Shown: piece by piece, positions 1-12,760 of the stretch
Numbering within the stretch: the first letter of the stretch is position 1
How the letters are laid out: each line of letters starts with the position of its first letter
Assembly: GCF_000003855.2 (NCBI RefSeq)
Contig: NW_003101675.1
Span: forward strand, 1,046,888 to 1,110,887
Length of the DNA stretch: 64,000 nucleotides
From: Blastomyces gilchristii SLH14081
Taxonomy: Eukaryota; Ascomycota; Eurotiomycetes; Onygenales; Ajellomycetaceae
Reading direction: 5' to 3'
The notes under the pieces: model-generated
What the model was told of the DNA's origin: nothing
The model's input: only the letters and a program-made list of their open reading frames with translations
Database searches by the model: none
Program-made: the position numbers and the translations under genes

Positions 1-340
1 AAAGTCAAAGAATTTGACTCATATCTTTGATCATAATATAATTCAGTTGCATGAATTGCTTATGAACATTATCTCAGACAGAGAATTAATCTTTATAGAG
101 AAGTTCTGATCTGATCTGATAATTATACTGAAAATCTTATGAGATCTAAACATGACTTTTCATCAACAGATAGATGATCAGATAGAATATCTAATAAGTA
201 TATTAAAATAGTATCTGTAGTACTTTATCAATTACAATCAGAATAACTAAGTGTATTAATTATCATTTATAGAGTTCATATATAATAACTTAAAACATGC
301 TAGCACAGATAAAACTCTCTTTGAGATACTCACTGAAACT

Positions 341-1627
341 TACTTATGAATAATCTTAATAGATCTGTGAGAGTACACTATAGAGTATGATAATGTCTGT
401 GAATGAGCTGAGAGAATTCAGAATATTCAGGAGAAAGCCTGTAAATTCTTGAAAAAGACTTAAGAGTATCAGAAGAGATACTATGACTTTAAGTATATTA
501 TAAAGAGTTTTAAGAAAGATGATAGAGTCTGACTGAATCTAGAAAATATTATGATACAGAGATTTAGTAAGAAGCTGAATCTCTTATAAACAGAGTCTTA
601 TAAGATTATGAAGAAAGTTAGCTCACAGTTCTATAAATTAAAACTGTTATCTGAGTTATAGATATATAATGTTTTTCATATCTCTTTACTTTATAAATAT
701 AAGAAATTCTCAGAAGAGAATTCTGTGATTTATCACTCTATTCACAAAGTACTAGAGAGTGAAAGAGAATATGAGATTAAAGAAATTATTGACTTAGAGA
801 AGTGAGATTATAAACTCTGATTCAAGATTCAGTGATAAGAATATTCTGATAAGATGAATAAGTTCGCTTGAGAATCATCTGAGTAGATAAGACATGTGTG
901 AAAGCTGAGACATAACTTTCATACTGTGAATTCTGATAAGTCAGAATAATGTAATCTTCACTAAGAATCTAATTGTAACAAAGACATTAACACTGTCATT
1001 TGTAAACTCTAGTCTACAAGATGATGAGTTTTTACTGAGATGAACAGTTCACGGTGTATGCAAAGAGAAGAAGAAATCATGTTCTTATTAAAGCTAAAAA
1101 TCAAAGAAAAAACAAAGAAAACTCACACTTATATTCTTAATATCTGCAACACTCAATCTCTCTGTGACTATTAATTCTCCTCTTCAAAGAAGCAGGGAGC
1201 ATTATGTCTGTGATACAGACAATTGTTGTATTTAATGTGAAAACTGTCAGAAATACACAAACTTCAGAAAAGCTGAATATCAGAGTATATACAGTTGCAG
1301 CAGAGTCTTGAGAGCTGGTCATCTATATATGTAATCAGATATTTCTTGCAAAGCTGTGTCTGCTTTCTCAGTTATACTGAAGTATTCAGCCTGAAAACAA
1401 TTGAGATACAGAGAGAGAGCTTATCTATTCAGATTAACTCTTATCACAAATTCATGACATTCACATTGTCTTAATTATCTGAATTTTACAGATATCTGAG
1501 AACTCATCTCTTATTGATAATGAAATTGCAGAAATGCACTGTGATGTGAGAACTGTTGATAGAGAATCTAGACATATTTGCATATATCTGATCAGAGATC
1601 ATGTGAGTAGAAGAGAAGTGATTATAG
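341..1627 (+). repeat. Direct duplication, copy 1 (period 1292 bp)
   Basis: Positions 341-1627 recur almost unchanged at 1633-2919, separated by 5 nt. The unit spans the integrase C-terminus, the chromodomain-like region and downstream DNA of the gypsy element. I see only a handful of differences, for example GG/GA at about 463 against 1755. The other copy of this element (about 12221-13540) has the segment once, so the duplication is specific to this locus. Confidence 0.9.
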
Positions 1628-1632
1628 ATCTG

Positions 1633-2919
1633 TACTTATGAATAATCTTAATAGATCTGTGAGAGTACACTATAGAGTATGATAATGTCTGTGAATGAGC
1701 TGAGAGAATTCAGAATATTCAGAAGAAAGCCTGTAAATTCTTGAAAAAGACTTAAGAGTATCAGAAGAGATACTATGACTTTAAGTATATTATAAAGAGT
1801 TTTAAGAAAGATGATAGAGTCTGACTGAATCTAGAAAATATTATTATACAGAGATTTAGTAAGAAGCTGAATCTCTTATAAACAGAGTCTTATAAGATTA
1901 TGAAGAAAGTTAGCTCACAGTTCTATAAATTGAAACTGTTATCTGAGTTATAGATATATAATGTTTTTCATATCTCTTTACTTTATAAATATAAGAAATT
2001 CTCAGAAGAGAATTCTGTGATTTATCACTCTATTCATAAAGTACTAGAGAGTGAAAGAGAATATCAGATTAAAGAAATTATTGACTTAGAGAAGTGAGAT
2101 TATAAACTCTGATTCAAGATTCAGTGACAAGAATATTCTGATAAGATGAATAAGTTCGCTTGAGAATCATCTGAGTAGATAAGACATGTGTGAAAGCTGA
2201 GACATAACTTTCATACTGTGAATTCTGATAAGTCAGAATAATGTAATCTTCACTAAGAATCTAATTGTAACAAAGACATTAACACTGTCATTTGTAAACT
2301 CTAGTCTACAAGATGATGAGTTTTTACTGAGATGAACAGTTCACGGTGTATGCAAAGAGAAGAAGAAATCATGTTCTTATTAAAGCTAAAAATCAAAGAA
2401 AAAACAAAGAAAACTCACACTTATATTCTTAATATCTGCAACACTCAATCTCTCTGTGACTATTAATTCTCCTCTTCAAAGAAGCAGGGAGCATTATGTC
2501 TGTGATACAGACAATTGTTGTATTTAATGTGAAAACTGTCAGAAATACACAAACTTCAGAAAAGCTGAATATCAGAGTATATACAGTTGCAGCAGAGTCT
2601 TGAGAGCTGGTCATCTATATATGTAATCAGATATTTCTTGCAAAGCTGTGTCTGCTTTCTCAGTTATACTGAAGTATTCAGCCTGAAAACAATTGAGATA
2701 CAGAGAGAGAGCTTATCTATTCAGATTAACTCTTATCACAAATTCATGACATTCACATTGTCTTAATTATCTGAATTTTACAGATATCTGAGAACTCATC
2801 TCTTATTGATAATGAAATTGCAGAAATGCACTGTGATGTGAGAACTGTTGATAGAGAATCTAGACATATTTGCATATATCTGATCAGAGATCATGTGAGT
2901 AGAAGAGAAGTGATTATAG
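1633..2919 (+). repeat. Direct duplication, copy 2
   Basis: Second copy of the 341-1627 segment at an offset of exactly 1292 bp. It shares nearly all of the C-to-T type changes of copy 1, so the duplication arose after most of the mutation had happened, or it is an assembly artefact. It ends at the target site of the 506-bp transposon. Confidence 0.9.
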
Positions 2920-3440
2920 GCCTGTGTAGACTGGCCGCCGGGACCATGAATTTCACGTTTGATCTCATTTGGTCTGGTCCCATACATTTCTTAGCGTGAA
3001 TCCCGCTGGGACTAGCCATTAAAAAAACATGCAAAGTGACTATATATCAGATCTTAAAATGGAACCATGACTTGAAAAAAATGAGAAAGTGATCCCATTT
3101 GGTCCCATTTAGTCCCATTCTTGGCAAAAAGTTACTATTTTTAGACATTTTAAGGTTTTTTTTAGACTATTTTTAATTTTTTAAAAAGTAACGCTTTTTG
3201 ATAACGCTCAAATGAGATTTAAAGTCATTTAAAGCAATAAAAATAATTTAAATTGAGAAGTGGAAATCATGGTCCCATATGGAAAATGTGACAAGAGTAG
3301 ACAGTAAGTCCCACTGGGACAGTATGGGACTACTATCTAATGTTAAAACCGTGTAATCGGATCTGTCGAATTGGTAATGAGACTATCAAAAAATCTGGTC
3401 CTGGTCTCAGACACGGTCACACGGTCAGTCTAGGCCTGTG
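2919..3440 (+). mobile_element. 506-bp non-autonomous DNA transposon (hAT-like MITE), copy 1 with 8-bp TSD
   Basis: The element itself is 2927-3432 and starts TAGACTGGCCG and ends CGGTCAGTCTA, giving a short imperfect terminal inverted repeat. Both sides carry GGCCTGTG (2919-2926 and 3433-3440), an 8-bp target-site duplication typical of the hAT superfamily. The related gypsy copy at about 13548 lacks the insertion and shows the empty site. No ORF of any length lies inside. This copy is much less mutated than the surrounding retroelement and than copy 2 (16212-16717). Confidence 0.85.
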
Positions 3441-4554
3441 AGACTGCAGAGAACACTGACAGCATCAGAAGCTTTACAGAAACTGTCAGTTAGAGTTTGT
3501 AAGAAATTACTTACAGAGAGACTTACAGTAAAGAGTGAGACTGCACTGCTTGAAGTCAGAGACTGATCTGAGAGAGATACAGAGTTGATCACTGATCTGA
3601 AGATTGAGTACAGTGATGAGACTGAAAGAAGTAAAGACACTACTATAAACAGTGATATTTCTGTTTCATCAGCTGATAAAAAGTAATCAGAGAAGTTATG
3701 AGAACACTTATAAGAAGCTTAACAGTGATCAGACATTATTCACAAAGATATTGAAATTAAAAAAATTTTTATTCTTAGAAAGTTCTTGAATTAATATATA
3801 AATATTATTAGAAATACTCTCTCTCTGTCATCTGAATAGAAATACTTTATGAATGAATAAGAATACTCACAGTTTGTGAAAATGAGAGCTGTTATAAAAA
3901 AAGAGAAAAGAAGATGAGATTCTGCAGACAGATTTGAGATATTTATACTACTCTAAAGAGGTTTATTTACACTATAAATAATCTTATAAAACAGTCAGAT
4001 CACTCTAGTAAATAAAGAGTGATTAGAAATTACAGATCTGAATCTTTGTATGTGGCTATAAAGAGTGACTGCAGCCTGTAAACATCTTGATTCTATAATT
4101 CTATAGAGTTGATGAAAGAATGAAAAATTCCTCACAATTCTACATTGTCAAAGAATGATAATTTATGAGAATGAGTGAAAGATTAACTTATAAATACTTC
4201 TCTTTAATGAGAGTAATCTTACAGAGAGTGATTTATCTGCAGAATAAATCTGTATAATAATTATATAAGAATCTCACAGAAATAATTGAGAGTTAACTGA
4301 AACTCTTCTATATGAAAGATGTGAGATGAATCTGTATAATAGTCAGAGAAAGATCTGCAGGTTATAAAGAATCTCACAGAATAAGAAACTGAGTGACAGA
4401 CTCTTTTCTCTTTATAATAACAAGAGATTTTTCCTCACTGAGATTTTTTATAGATATAAAGAGTTTTTAGTGAGTATCACTGCAGTGCTGAGCTGATTCT
4501 ATGAAATCACTCAGTGAAAGACTTCATGGATGAAGTCTTAGAGAGAGAGAAGTA

Positions 4555-4811
4555 TGTAAGAAATCTCACTTCTCACAGATTCTTTATCTCTATTTCTATC
4601 TCTTATATAATCAATAGAGTTAGTAGCTCTTGACTACATATAACTATATAGACTGAAGTTCACAAATACTATTCACAACTCAGCTTAAATACTATTATAC
4701 ATTGATCTCTGCATTTTATCTTTCTACTGTCAATACTTCTAGTAGTTAACAGTACATATCACGCCAAGCTGCAATCATCTGAATAATCGCCTGCGAGCAC
4801 TTATTCTTACA
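4555..4811 (+). repeat. gypsy LTR (3' LTR of the left element)
   Basis: A 257-bp LTR beginning TGTAAGAA and ending TTCTTACA, which are inverted repeats of each other. It aligns end to end with the LTRs at 7672-7929 and 14690-14947. A purine-rich tract precedes it, as expected for a plus-strand primer. Confidence 0.9.
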
Positions 4812-6011
4812 TTCAACCTGACTCTGAGGCTATTGTATAATGCACAGTGTATTACAATATACTCAGAATTTTCATTTGCATTACAGAATGAGCATTCTAT
4901 TGAATTAAATCTATCATCAAATCTTTGTATATAAGATTTGAAATAATCATGTTCTAGTTTCAGCTGAATTATAGATGAGAATATTTTCTTTTTACATTTA
5001 ATTGAACAAGATTTTTACTTGAGTTTTATTTCAAATCTTGAATAATGTATACTCTTCTTTTATTTCTGTCAGCTTTCATTTCACTTGTTTAAACAAGATT
5101 CTTTTATCTTTCTCTTTATAAAAGATCAGAACACTATTTTTTGAATAGATCTGCTTAATTCTGAACTCTTTTTTACAGCTGAATCAGTCAATTCATTGCT
5201 ATGAATATTCATATGAACAGGAACTCAGTGCAGATGAATTATCAATTTTATTATTCTTCTCTTTTGAATTTTCAAAACAGAGTTTAAAATCAGTTCAAGA
5301 TTCATTTGATCATTATGAATCTGACTATTTCTAAGTCTTTTTAAAGCAGTGTGACTATCAGAGAATATTCATATCTCTTTCAAAGTATTTTCTCTTTTAT
5401 GAGATTTTATTTCAATGAGTTTGAAAGCTTTCACTATTGTAAATAGTTCAGCATCAAAGACTTCAGATTCACAGTCTAAATTTCAGAAATCTGAGATAAA
5501 ATTGATATTACCTTCAGTATAAGCAATGTCTGTGTCTAATCTATTCAAATTCTCATTTTTTGAGTCATCTGAATAAATCAGAATAGAGTCTTTTATATTA
5601 ATTATAGAGATTCTCTTCAAATACTGTTTATATTCTCTCTCTTTAGATAGTTCACTTATTTGCAAGTCTATAAGAGATTCAAGCTTTTCTCTTCAGAGAG
5701 ATATCTTCTCATGAGCAACTTTTTCAACATTTAATAAAGAAAATTGATTTTTAATCAGTGAGTATAGTCTGTATAGTTGAGAGAGCATTTTCTTTGATAA
5801 ATTATTTTCATTTCAATTAAGAAATCTATTTCAATTCAGTTCATTTTCTGAGTTAATTGATGAAAATGAAGAAGAGACTCTTTCTCTGATTATATGATTT
5901 AAGCTCATCTTTATAACTCTCAGAGTATAGTTTATACAGGTCTATTCAAATCTAATAGCAGAAGAGGAAATTGAAGCTTTAATTTTCATTGCTTTAATAG
6001 AAGATGATTAT
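4812..6011 (-). pseudogene. LINE (Tad1-like) ORF2 C-terminal remnant with RNase H domain
   Basis: On the minus strand, conceptual translation with stops ignored gives the RNase H domain of a fungal non-LTR element. Visible stretches are IAYTEGNINFISDF, SEVFDAELFTIVKAF and WIFSDSHTALKRL, between about 5660 and 5230; a region like HWVPGHMDIYGNELADSA follows at about 5230-5160. A 60-codon open stretch survives at 5483-5665. Many in-frame stops make it a pseudogene. The plus-strand LINE at 56504-58522 supplies the opposite (5') half of what may be the same family. Confidence 0.65.
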
Positions 6012-6299
6012 TTGAGCATTATCAAAAAGCATTACTTTTTAAAAAAATTAAAGATAGTCTAAAAAAAACCTTAAAATGTCTAAAAATAGTAACTTTATAT
6101 TAAGAATGAGACTAAATGAGATCAAATGAGATCACTTTCTTATTTTTTCTAAGTCATGGTCTCATTTTGAGATCTGATACATAGTCACTTTGCATGTTTT
6201 TTTTTAATGATCAGTCTCAGTAGAATTTATATCAAGAAATGTATGAGATCAGATTAAATAAGATTAAATATAAAATTCATAATTTCAGCAGTCAGTCTA
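6012..6299 (-). mobile_element. 506-bp hAT-like MITE, truncated copy 3
   Basis: Minus-strand copy of the left part of the 506-bp element. Its terminal TAGACTGACTGC lies at 6299 reading down, and similarity stops near 6012, so about 220 bp of the other end are missing. It is strongly mutated. It lies between the LINE remnant and the reversed gypsy remnant. Confidence 0.75.
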
Positions 6300-7671
6300 T
6301 ACTCTTATTATAAGAGAGCATCTGTCATTGAGTTCTGACTGTTAGAGTGATAGTGTATTATGAAATGAAAATAGCTTAAGAGCTCAGATCATTATATCTG
6401 TTGTTTAGTAAGCTTATAGATGATAGTGAAGTGCTTGAGATTCTTATAATTTGTAATTATCTCAAATTTAAAGACACTTCAGAGCTCAGAGTCTCATTCT
6501 TCTAGACAGTGTACTATTATAAGAAGTTTCTTATCATAGATCTCATAGTTGTATTCAGCAGGGCTTAACTTCTTAGATATGAAGATATATGATTATAAGA
6601 CATCTTTATTATTATATTGTAATATAGCTTTCTCTATAATATAGTCAGAGAAGTCAGCTTCAACAACTGTTTCATAATCAGAGTCAAGTATCATTAGCAG
6701 AGAAATATTAATAAACATTTTCTTTATTTATATAAATGCAGCTTCAGTGTTCACTGACTATTGAAATGCTGAGTTCTTCTTAGTAAGTTCTGTAAGTGAT
6801 CTGATAATATCTAAGAAGTTTTATATAAATCACTGATAGAAGTTAGCAAATCTGATGAAGCTTTATACACTCTTTATAATATATGAAGCTTCTTATTCAA
6901 GAATGACAGAGATCTTCTCAGAATTCATTCAGATTCTCTTATCAGCTTCTATAATAAAATCTAGATATTTTATACTCTTGACTTTAGAATCACACTTATT
7001 GATATCTATTAAAAGTTATACTTCTCATAATTATTGTAATACTCTTTATATATACTCTTGATGTTCTTTTCTGAACTCATTAGTAAAGATGAGAATGTTA
7101 TCAAGATATGCAGATACAAACTCATTAAGAAAATCTTGAAGTGCTCAGTTGATATACTTCTGAAATGTACTGAAGATGTTAATAATCGGAAAGATGTGAC
7201 TACTCATTTGAAGAGGTTATATCATATTTAAAATGCTGTAAGCCACTCATCTTCTTCAGTGATATAAATCTTATGAAATGTAGTGATAACATTTAGCTTT
7301 GTAAATTATTGAGCTTATCTGATATAAGCTAGAGTTTCATTAATAAGAGATAAAGAATAGTGATCTTTCTTTGTTAATCTATTCAGTTCTCAATAGTTCA
7401 CACAGAATCAGAGTTCTTTATCTGATTTCTTTGCAAAGAGAATAGAAGCTGTAGTCAAGAAGTTACTAATGTATATAAATTCTTTATTTACCAGATTATT
7501 GAGTGTCTTTTAAAGAAGAAGAAGTTCATTCTGAAACATATTATAAAGAGAGTCTCATGATAATTTAAAGTCTTTATCATTCTTCTTTTCTAACTTGATA
7601 CTGTGATCTACTTCTGAGTCTTATAAGAGAAGTAGATTTATAACATTATTATCTTGTCAGAAGACATCTAG
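6300..7671 (-). pseudogene. gypsy-2 pol remnant: RT and RNase H (left part of a split element)
   Basis: The minus-strand translation with stops reads as Ty3/gypsy pol. An RNase H segment like [19 protein letters not shown] lies near 6530-6470, and RT sequence follows up to about 7666, including a segment like AYLDNILIFTNEF near 7125-7070. The reading is cut at 7667-7671 (TCTAG) by the complete plus-strand gypsy element and resumes at 14948. Frame-breaking stops are everywhere. Confidence 0.7.
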
Positions 7672-7929
7672 TGTAAGAAATCCCGCTTCTCGCGGATTCT
7701 TTACCTCTATTCCTATCTCTCGTGTAATCAATAGGGTTAGCGGCCCTTGGCTACACACAACTATATAGACTGAAGTTCATGAATACTATTTACAACTCAG
7801 CTTGAATGCTATTATACATTTAATCTCTATATTTTATCTTTCTATTATGAATACTTCTAGTAGTTAACAGTACATATCACATCAAGCTGCAAATATCTGA
7901 ATAATCACCTGCAAGCACTTATTCTTACA
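7672..7929 (+). repeat. 5' LTR of gypsy-1
   Basis: 258 bp, starting TGTAAGAA and ending TTCTTACA. Its first about 90 bp keep CpG, CC and GG dinucleotides that are lost in the partner 3' LTR, while the rest is as mutated as the partner. Confidence 0.92.
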
Positions 7930-7989
7930 TTTCAAGCTCAGTCAGTCAGTAATCACCTGTTATAACTGAAAGAACTAGAAACTTGCATG

Positions 7990-9130
7990 CTTCAACCTCT
8001 GCAAATTCTACTACAGACACTCAGAAGCAGTCATCTGAATCATGAATAACTCTCATGAAAGAAGTCTCAGAGAACTTATCAATCACTTACAGAACATCAT
8101 TCTCTGCATCTGTGACAGAGCAACTCTTCAAACTCATGAATGAATCAATCTCAGTGAAGAATATTCTTGAGCATCTCTCACAGAATTAAGCTATTTTTCT
8201 ACAAGAAATGCTTACTGTCTGCAAACATTCTTGAACTGAGTCTCTAGACATGATCTTCAGAGACATCTGTGAATTGAAAAGAAACTTTCTTAAGCTATGA
8301 TTACTTAAGGTCACTTATCAAATCACAACTTATAAATGCTTTTACAAGTTTGTATTTAAAATTGACTTACAAGCTCAGCTGTGTGATATGAAAGATGAAG
8401 AAGCTGTTATCTACACAATGACAGATCTCTACTACACTGAAGTCAAGAACTGGCTGAATTATCTAGAGAATGATTATAAGAGATTCTGCTGATCTGTTCT
8501 CAAGATCTATCTAGAGAATAAGTTGAGAAACTCTGTAAACTGAACAGAGAACACCTGAGCTGTGATCATCAATATTAGAAAAAAAGATGAGAAATCTGAT
8601 AAAGACTACTCACAGCACTTCATGAAATTGTAACATGAATTGAGATCTGTGAAAACAGAGCTCTGAAACAAGATCTGAATGATGATATTCATGAAGAGAC
8701 TGAATAAAGATATATAGAACAAGCTCATTGAGCAAGACTCTAAGTTCTTAACTCTGAAGAAACTGATGACTCTCATTCATCACTTACAAATCACTGTGAG
8801 AGTTACAGATCTGTAGAGAGTGAATCATTAACTGACTCTATGAGAATCAGAACAACAGAGAACAGATTTATCAGAGAAAAATGACAAGATATAGAGAGAT
8901 TTATATCTGACTGCTGAGTAGAGAGAGAGAGCTTCACAAGCTTCTGTGAATAGAGTGTATAACAGAGAGATTAAGAAAAAGAGTCTCTGCTTTATCTGTT
9001 CTAAATTAAAACATTTTCACACAAACTGTCTGAACAAATTAAAATAGAAATTTAAGAAGTCACAGACAGAGTCAGCAACAGTCTTCTTAAGAATCTTGAA
9101 GCTGACACCTGAATCTGTTGCTTCTCTGAT
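7990..9130 (+). pseudogene. gypsy-1 gag remnant with CCHC zinc knuckle
   Basis: The plus-strand translation with several stops gives a gag-like capsid region. A single zinc knuckle CFICSKLKHFHTNC (C-x2-C-x4-H-x4-C) follows at 8988-9029, with a basic tail behind it. The protein would bind genomic RNA in the virus-like particle. Multiple nonsense codons, mostly TGA and TAA, show that it is inactive. Confidence 0.75.
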
Positions 9131-12100
9131 AAAAATACTTGCTCACAGAAAAAGATCACACTGCAGTACTGCTGCTCTGTAAGCATGAAAAGCATTAATG
9201 AACTCAGAATCTCAGGTCACTATAGTGTTTCTAAAGCTCACAGAGTGAATGAGCTGAGTGATGAAAACTGAGAATCTGCTCTTATAATAAGCAGAGCATG
9301 AGAACTCAGATCTGAGAGTTGAGAGACTTATAAGAGTTATCTTTAAATTGCAAGATCTCTTCAAAATCTGAAGAAGATTTACAGAAACTGTGATTATCAC
9401 AGACATCACAGATAACATGTACTTAAGACTTGTATAACTTCAAAGACACAATTCATACATAGCTGTCTATGAGTCAGGTTTATACTTCTGATCAGTGTTG
9501 ACAGACTTACTTATAGAGATACAATCAGTTAATGTTACAGAGTTAATTAGAGAAGACAAGCTTATCTATATAATGACTTTATAAATGTCTGAGAACTTCA
9601 CAGTCATGAAAACTGAGCTTCAGATATCAGAGAAATATCAAGATCTTGTAGAGATATTCAGTTCAGTAAAGATAGCTGAGCTTTCTTCTCACTATAAGAA
9701 GAATCTGATAATAGATTTGATAGAAGAATAGAAACTCTTCTGAGAATCAATCTATAAGCTCTCTCATCATAAGACAGAGATCTTACAGATCTATATAAAG
9801 AAGAATCTGAAGAATGACTTTATCTGATCTTCACAGGCCTCTGTAGAAGTCTCTGTGATATTTGTAAAGAAGAAGAATAAAGATCTCAGATTATGTGTAG
9901 ACTACTGTGATCTGAACTTCAAGATAATAAAGAGTTACTACTCTCTGTCTCTGATTGAGAATGTAATCAATTATCTTACAGAAGCTGTTATATTCATACA
10001 ACTGAATATAATCAATACATATACACAGCTGTGAATACAGTCTGAGAATGAATGAAAGACTGTCTTTAGAACTGCACTGAGATTGTTTAAATATCTAGTA
10101 ATGTCTTTTGATTTGACTAATATCTCTGTGATATTTCAGTCTTTTATTAATAAAACACTTTGTGTATATCTGAATATCTTTGTGATAATATATCTGAATG
10201 ATATGATGATGTACTCTGTGAAGAAGAAAGAATATACTGAGTATATACAAAGTGTATTGAAGATCTTAGATGAGATAGAACTGTATATTAAGCTTATAAA
10301 GTACAACTTCAGTGTCTGTTGAATTAATTTTCTAGAATATGTAATCACTGTAGATGATATTCAGATGAAATCTTTACAGATTGAGACTATTCTATCATGA
10401 CTGAAGTTAACTAGTATTCATGAGATTCAGATCTTTCTGAGCTTTGTGAATTTCTATAGACAGTTTATCTTTGCATTTATAAGAATCTTCTTGACTCTTA
10501 CAGATATACTGAAGAGTGAAAATAAGAAGAAGTTATTTCATGAACAGAGAATGAAAAGATTATTAAGAAGAGAGAGCTGTAAGAACTTTCTTATCTCAGA
10601 AGCTCACAGAGTCTTTACAAGATTAAAACAGATATTTATAGACATAGTAATACTGTTTCACTTTGATCTCTTACTCTTAATCAGATTGAAGACAGATATC
10701 TTCTTCTTTATGATTTCAGAAATAGTCTTATAACTACAGTTAAATGAGAACTGAGTTTCAGTGATCTTTTTCTCATAGAAGATGCAACTCACAGAGATCA
10801 ACTATGACATTTATAATCAGAAGCTTCTTATAATAGTGAAATTCTTTCATCACTGATATTACTACTTTGAGAGTCTTATAACAGTGATTACTGTTAAAAC
10901 TGATCATGATAGCTTGTAATAGTTTACTTCAATCAAGAAACTCTCACAGCAGCAGGTTCACTGAGCTCAGAGACTGAGTGAGTTCTGATTCAAGATAGAA
11001 CATATCAAGAGAACTAAGAACTCAGTGAACAGATTCTCTTACAGATCAGACTATATTAAGAAGATCAGAGTGACAGATACAGAGAAGCTAGAGAAGATAG
11101 AAAAGCTTCACAGAATACTTGAACTGAGTGTTATGAAGAGATTAACTGAAGAGTCTCTCAATTCCCTGTAAGAGAAGAGAGAAGAGAGAGAAAAGAAGTC
11201 TATATAACTACTCTCTACAATACTTAGAGTCAACACTCTGAGAATCTCTGCAAGAATTCTTGAAGAGAATATCTATAATCTGAAGAATTTACAGACTTTG
11301 AGAAGCACTGTAGAAGACCTGATATAAGAAGAAACAGAGTATAAGTCTTTATAAGATCTTTTATTCAGATTGTCTGAACTGTAACTGAAGAATGAATATA
11401 CTCAGTATATTTAGAAACTGCTTACAGCAGAGACTAATTCTGCAGAAACAAAGAATTAAAGAAACTTAAATAATCTCTTATAAAGAGAGAGCTGGATTTA
11501 TATATCTGTAAATAAGTTTTTATACATAGAACTTATTGAAAGATATTATAACTCTTCTCTAGTGAGTTATTTTACAGATACTAGAACTCATGAGTTGCTT
11601 ATAAGAAAATACTTCTAATTAAAGATGCAAGAACTTGTGAAGAAGATAGTGAATTCTTATACTATTTAGCAGAATTCATGAGTAGTACAGTTCAGATTAT
11701 ATAAAGAACTTACTTCTCTACTCATTCTACAGAAATCTTGAGAACAGCTAGAAATAAATACTCTTATAAGTCTCTCTGAAAGTAAGAACATATATAATGC
11801 CTGCTTTAATAGTGTGCTGATGATAGTGAATTGCTTTATTAAGATGACACACTTTATACTCATCTGTAAGAACTTGAAGTCAAAGAATTTAACTTATATC
11901 TTCATCTATAATATAATCTGATTGCATGAGTTATCTATAAATATTATCTTAGATAGAGAATTAATCTTCATAGAAGAGTTCTGATCTGATCTGATAACTA
12001 TATTAAAGATCTCATGAGATCTAAGCACAGCTTTTTATTAACAGATAGATAATCAGATAGAATATCTGATAAGTATATTAAAACAATATCTGCAGTGTTT

Positions 12101-12760
12101 TATCAATTACAATCAGAATAACTGAGTGCATTGATTATCACTCACAGAGTTCATATATAATAACTCAAAGCATGTCAGCACAGATAAAACCCTCTTTAAG
12201 ATACTCACTAAGACTTACTTACAGATAATCTTGATAAATCTGTGAGAGTACACTATAGAGTGTGATGATGCTTGTGAACAGACTGAGAGAATTCAGAATA
12301 TTCAGAAGAAAGTCTGTGAATTCTTGAGAAAGGCTCAAGAGTATCAGAAGAGATACTATGACTTCAAGCATATTATAAAGAGTTTTAAGAAAGATAATAG
12401 AGTCTGACTAAGTCTAGAAAATATCATCATACAGAAATTTAGTAAGAAGCTGAATCTCTTATAAACAGAGCTCTGTAAGATTATGAAGAAAGTTAGCTTG
12501 CAGTTCTACAGATTGAAACTGTTATCTGAGTTGTAGATATATAATATTTTTCATGTCTCTTTACTCTGTAAATATAAGAAATTCTTAGAAGAGAATTCTG
12601 TGACTTATCACTCTATTTATAAAGTACTAGAGAGTGAAAGAGAATATCAGATTAAAGAGATTATTGACTCAGAGAAGTGAGATTATAAGCTCTGATTCAA
12701 GATTCAGTAGCAAGAGTATTCTGATAAGATAAATAAGTTCACTTAAGAATTATCTGAGTA
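9131..12760 (+). pseudogene. gypsy-1 pol remnant: (protease), RT, RNase H, integrase, chromodomain-like tail
   Basis: The RT domain is readable at about 9830-10480. Its catalytic box is YLND (10191-10202) instead of YLDD, so the first catalytic aspartate is lost by GAT to AAT. The RNase H region follows to about 11100 and integrase lies at about 11480-12350. A segment like LENIIIQKFSKKL, typical of the chromovirus integrase C-terminus, appears at about 12414-12450, followed by a chromodomain-like stretch. Stops interrupt every domain; open stretches are at most about 95 codons (10446-10733). The protease between gag and RT is inferred from position only. Confidence 0.75.

Larger units (their letters stand above)
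1..4811 (+). mobile_element. 5'-truncated Ty3/gypsy (chromovirus-type) retrotransposon, 3' part
   Basis: This is the 3' portion of the same gypsy family as the complete copy at 7672-14947; position 1 aligns with about 11878 of that copy. It starts inside the integrase core and continues through the integrase C-terminus and a chromodomain-like tail (about 1-960). A non-coding 3' region (3441-4550) and a 3' LTR (4555-4811) follow. All frames carry many stops, so it is dead. Two events break it: a direct duplication (341-2919) and a 506-bp DNA-transposon insertion (2927-3432). The 5' end lies outside the window. Confidence 0.85.

Noticed and set aside
10446..10733. 95-codon open frame in the left block as a gene
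   Set aside because: It is part of the degenerate gypsy RT/RNase H reading and is bounded by stops created by mutation.
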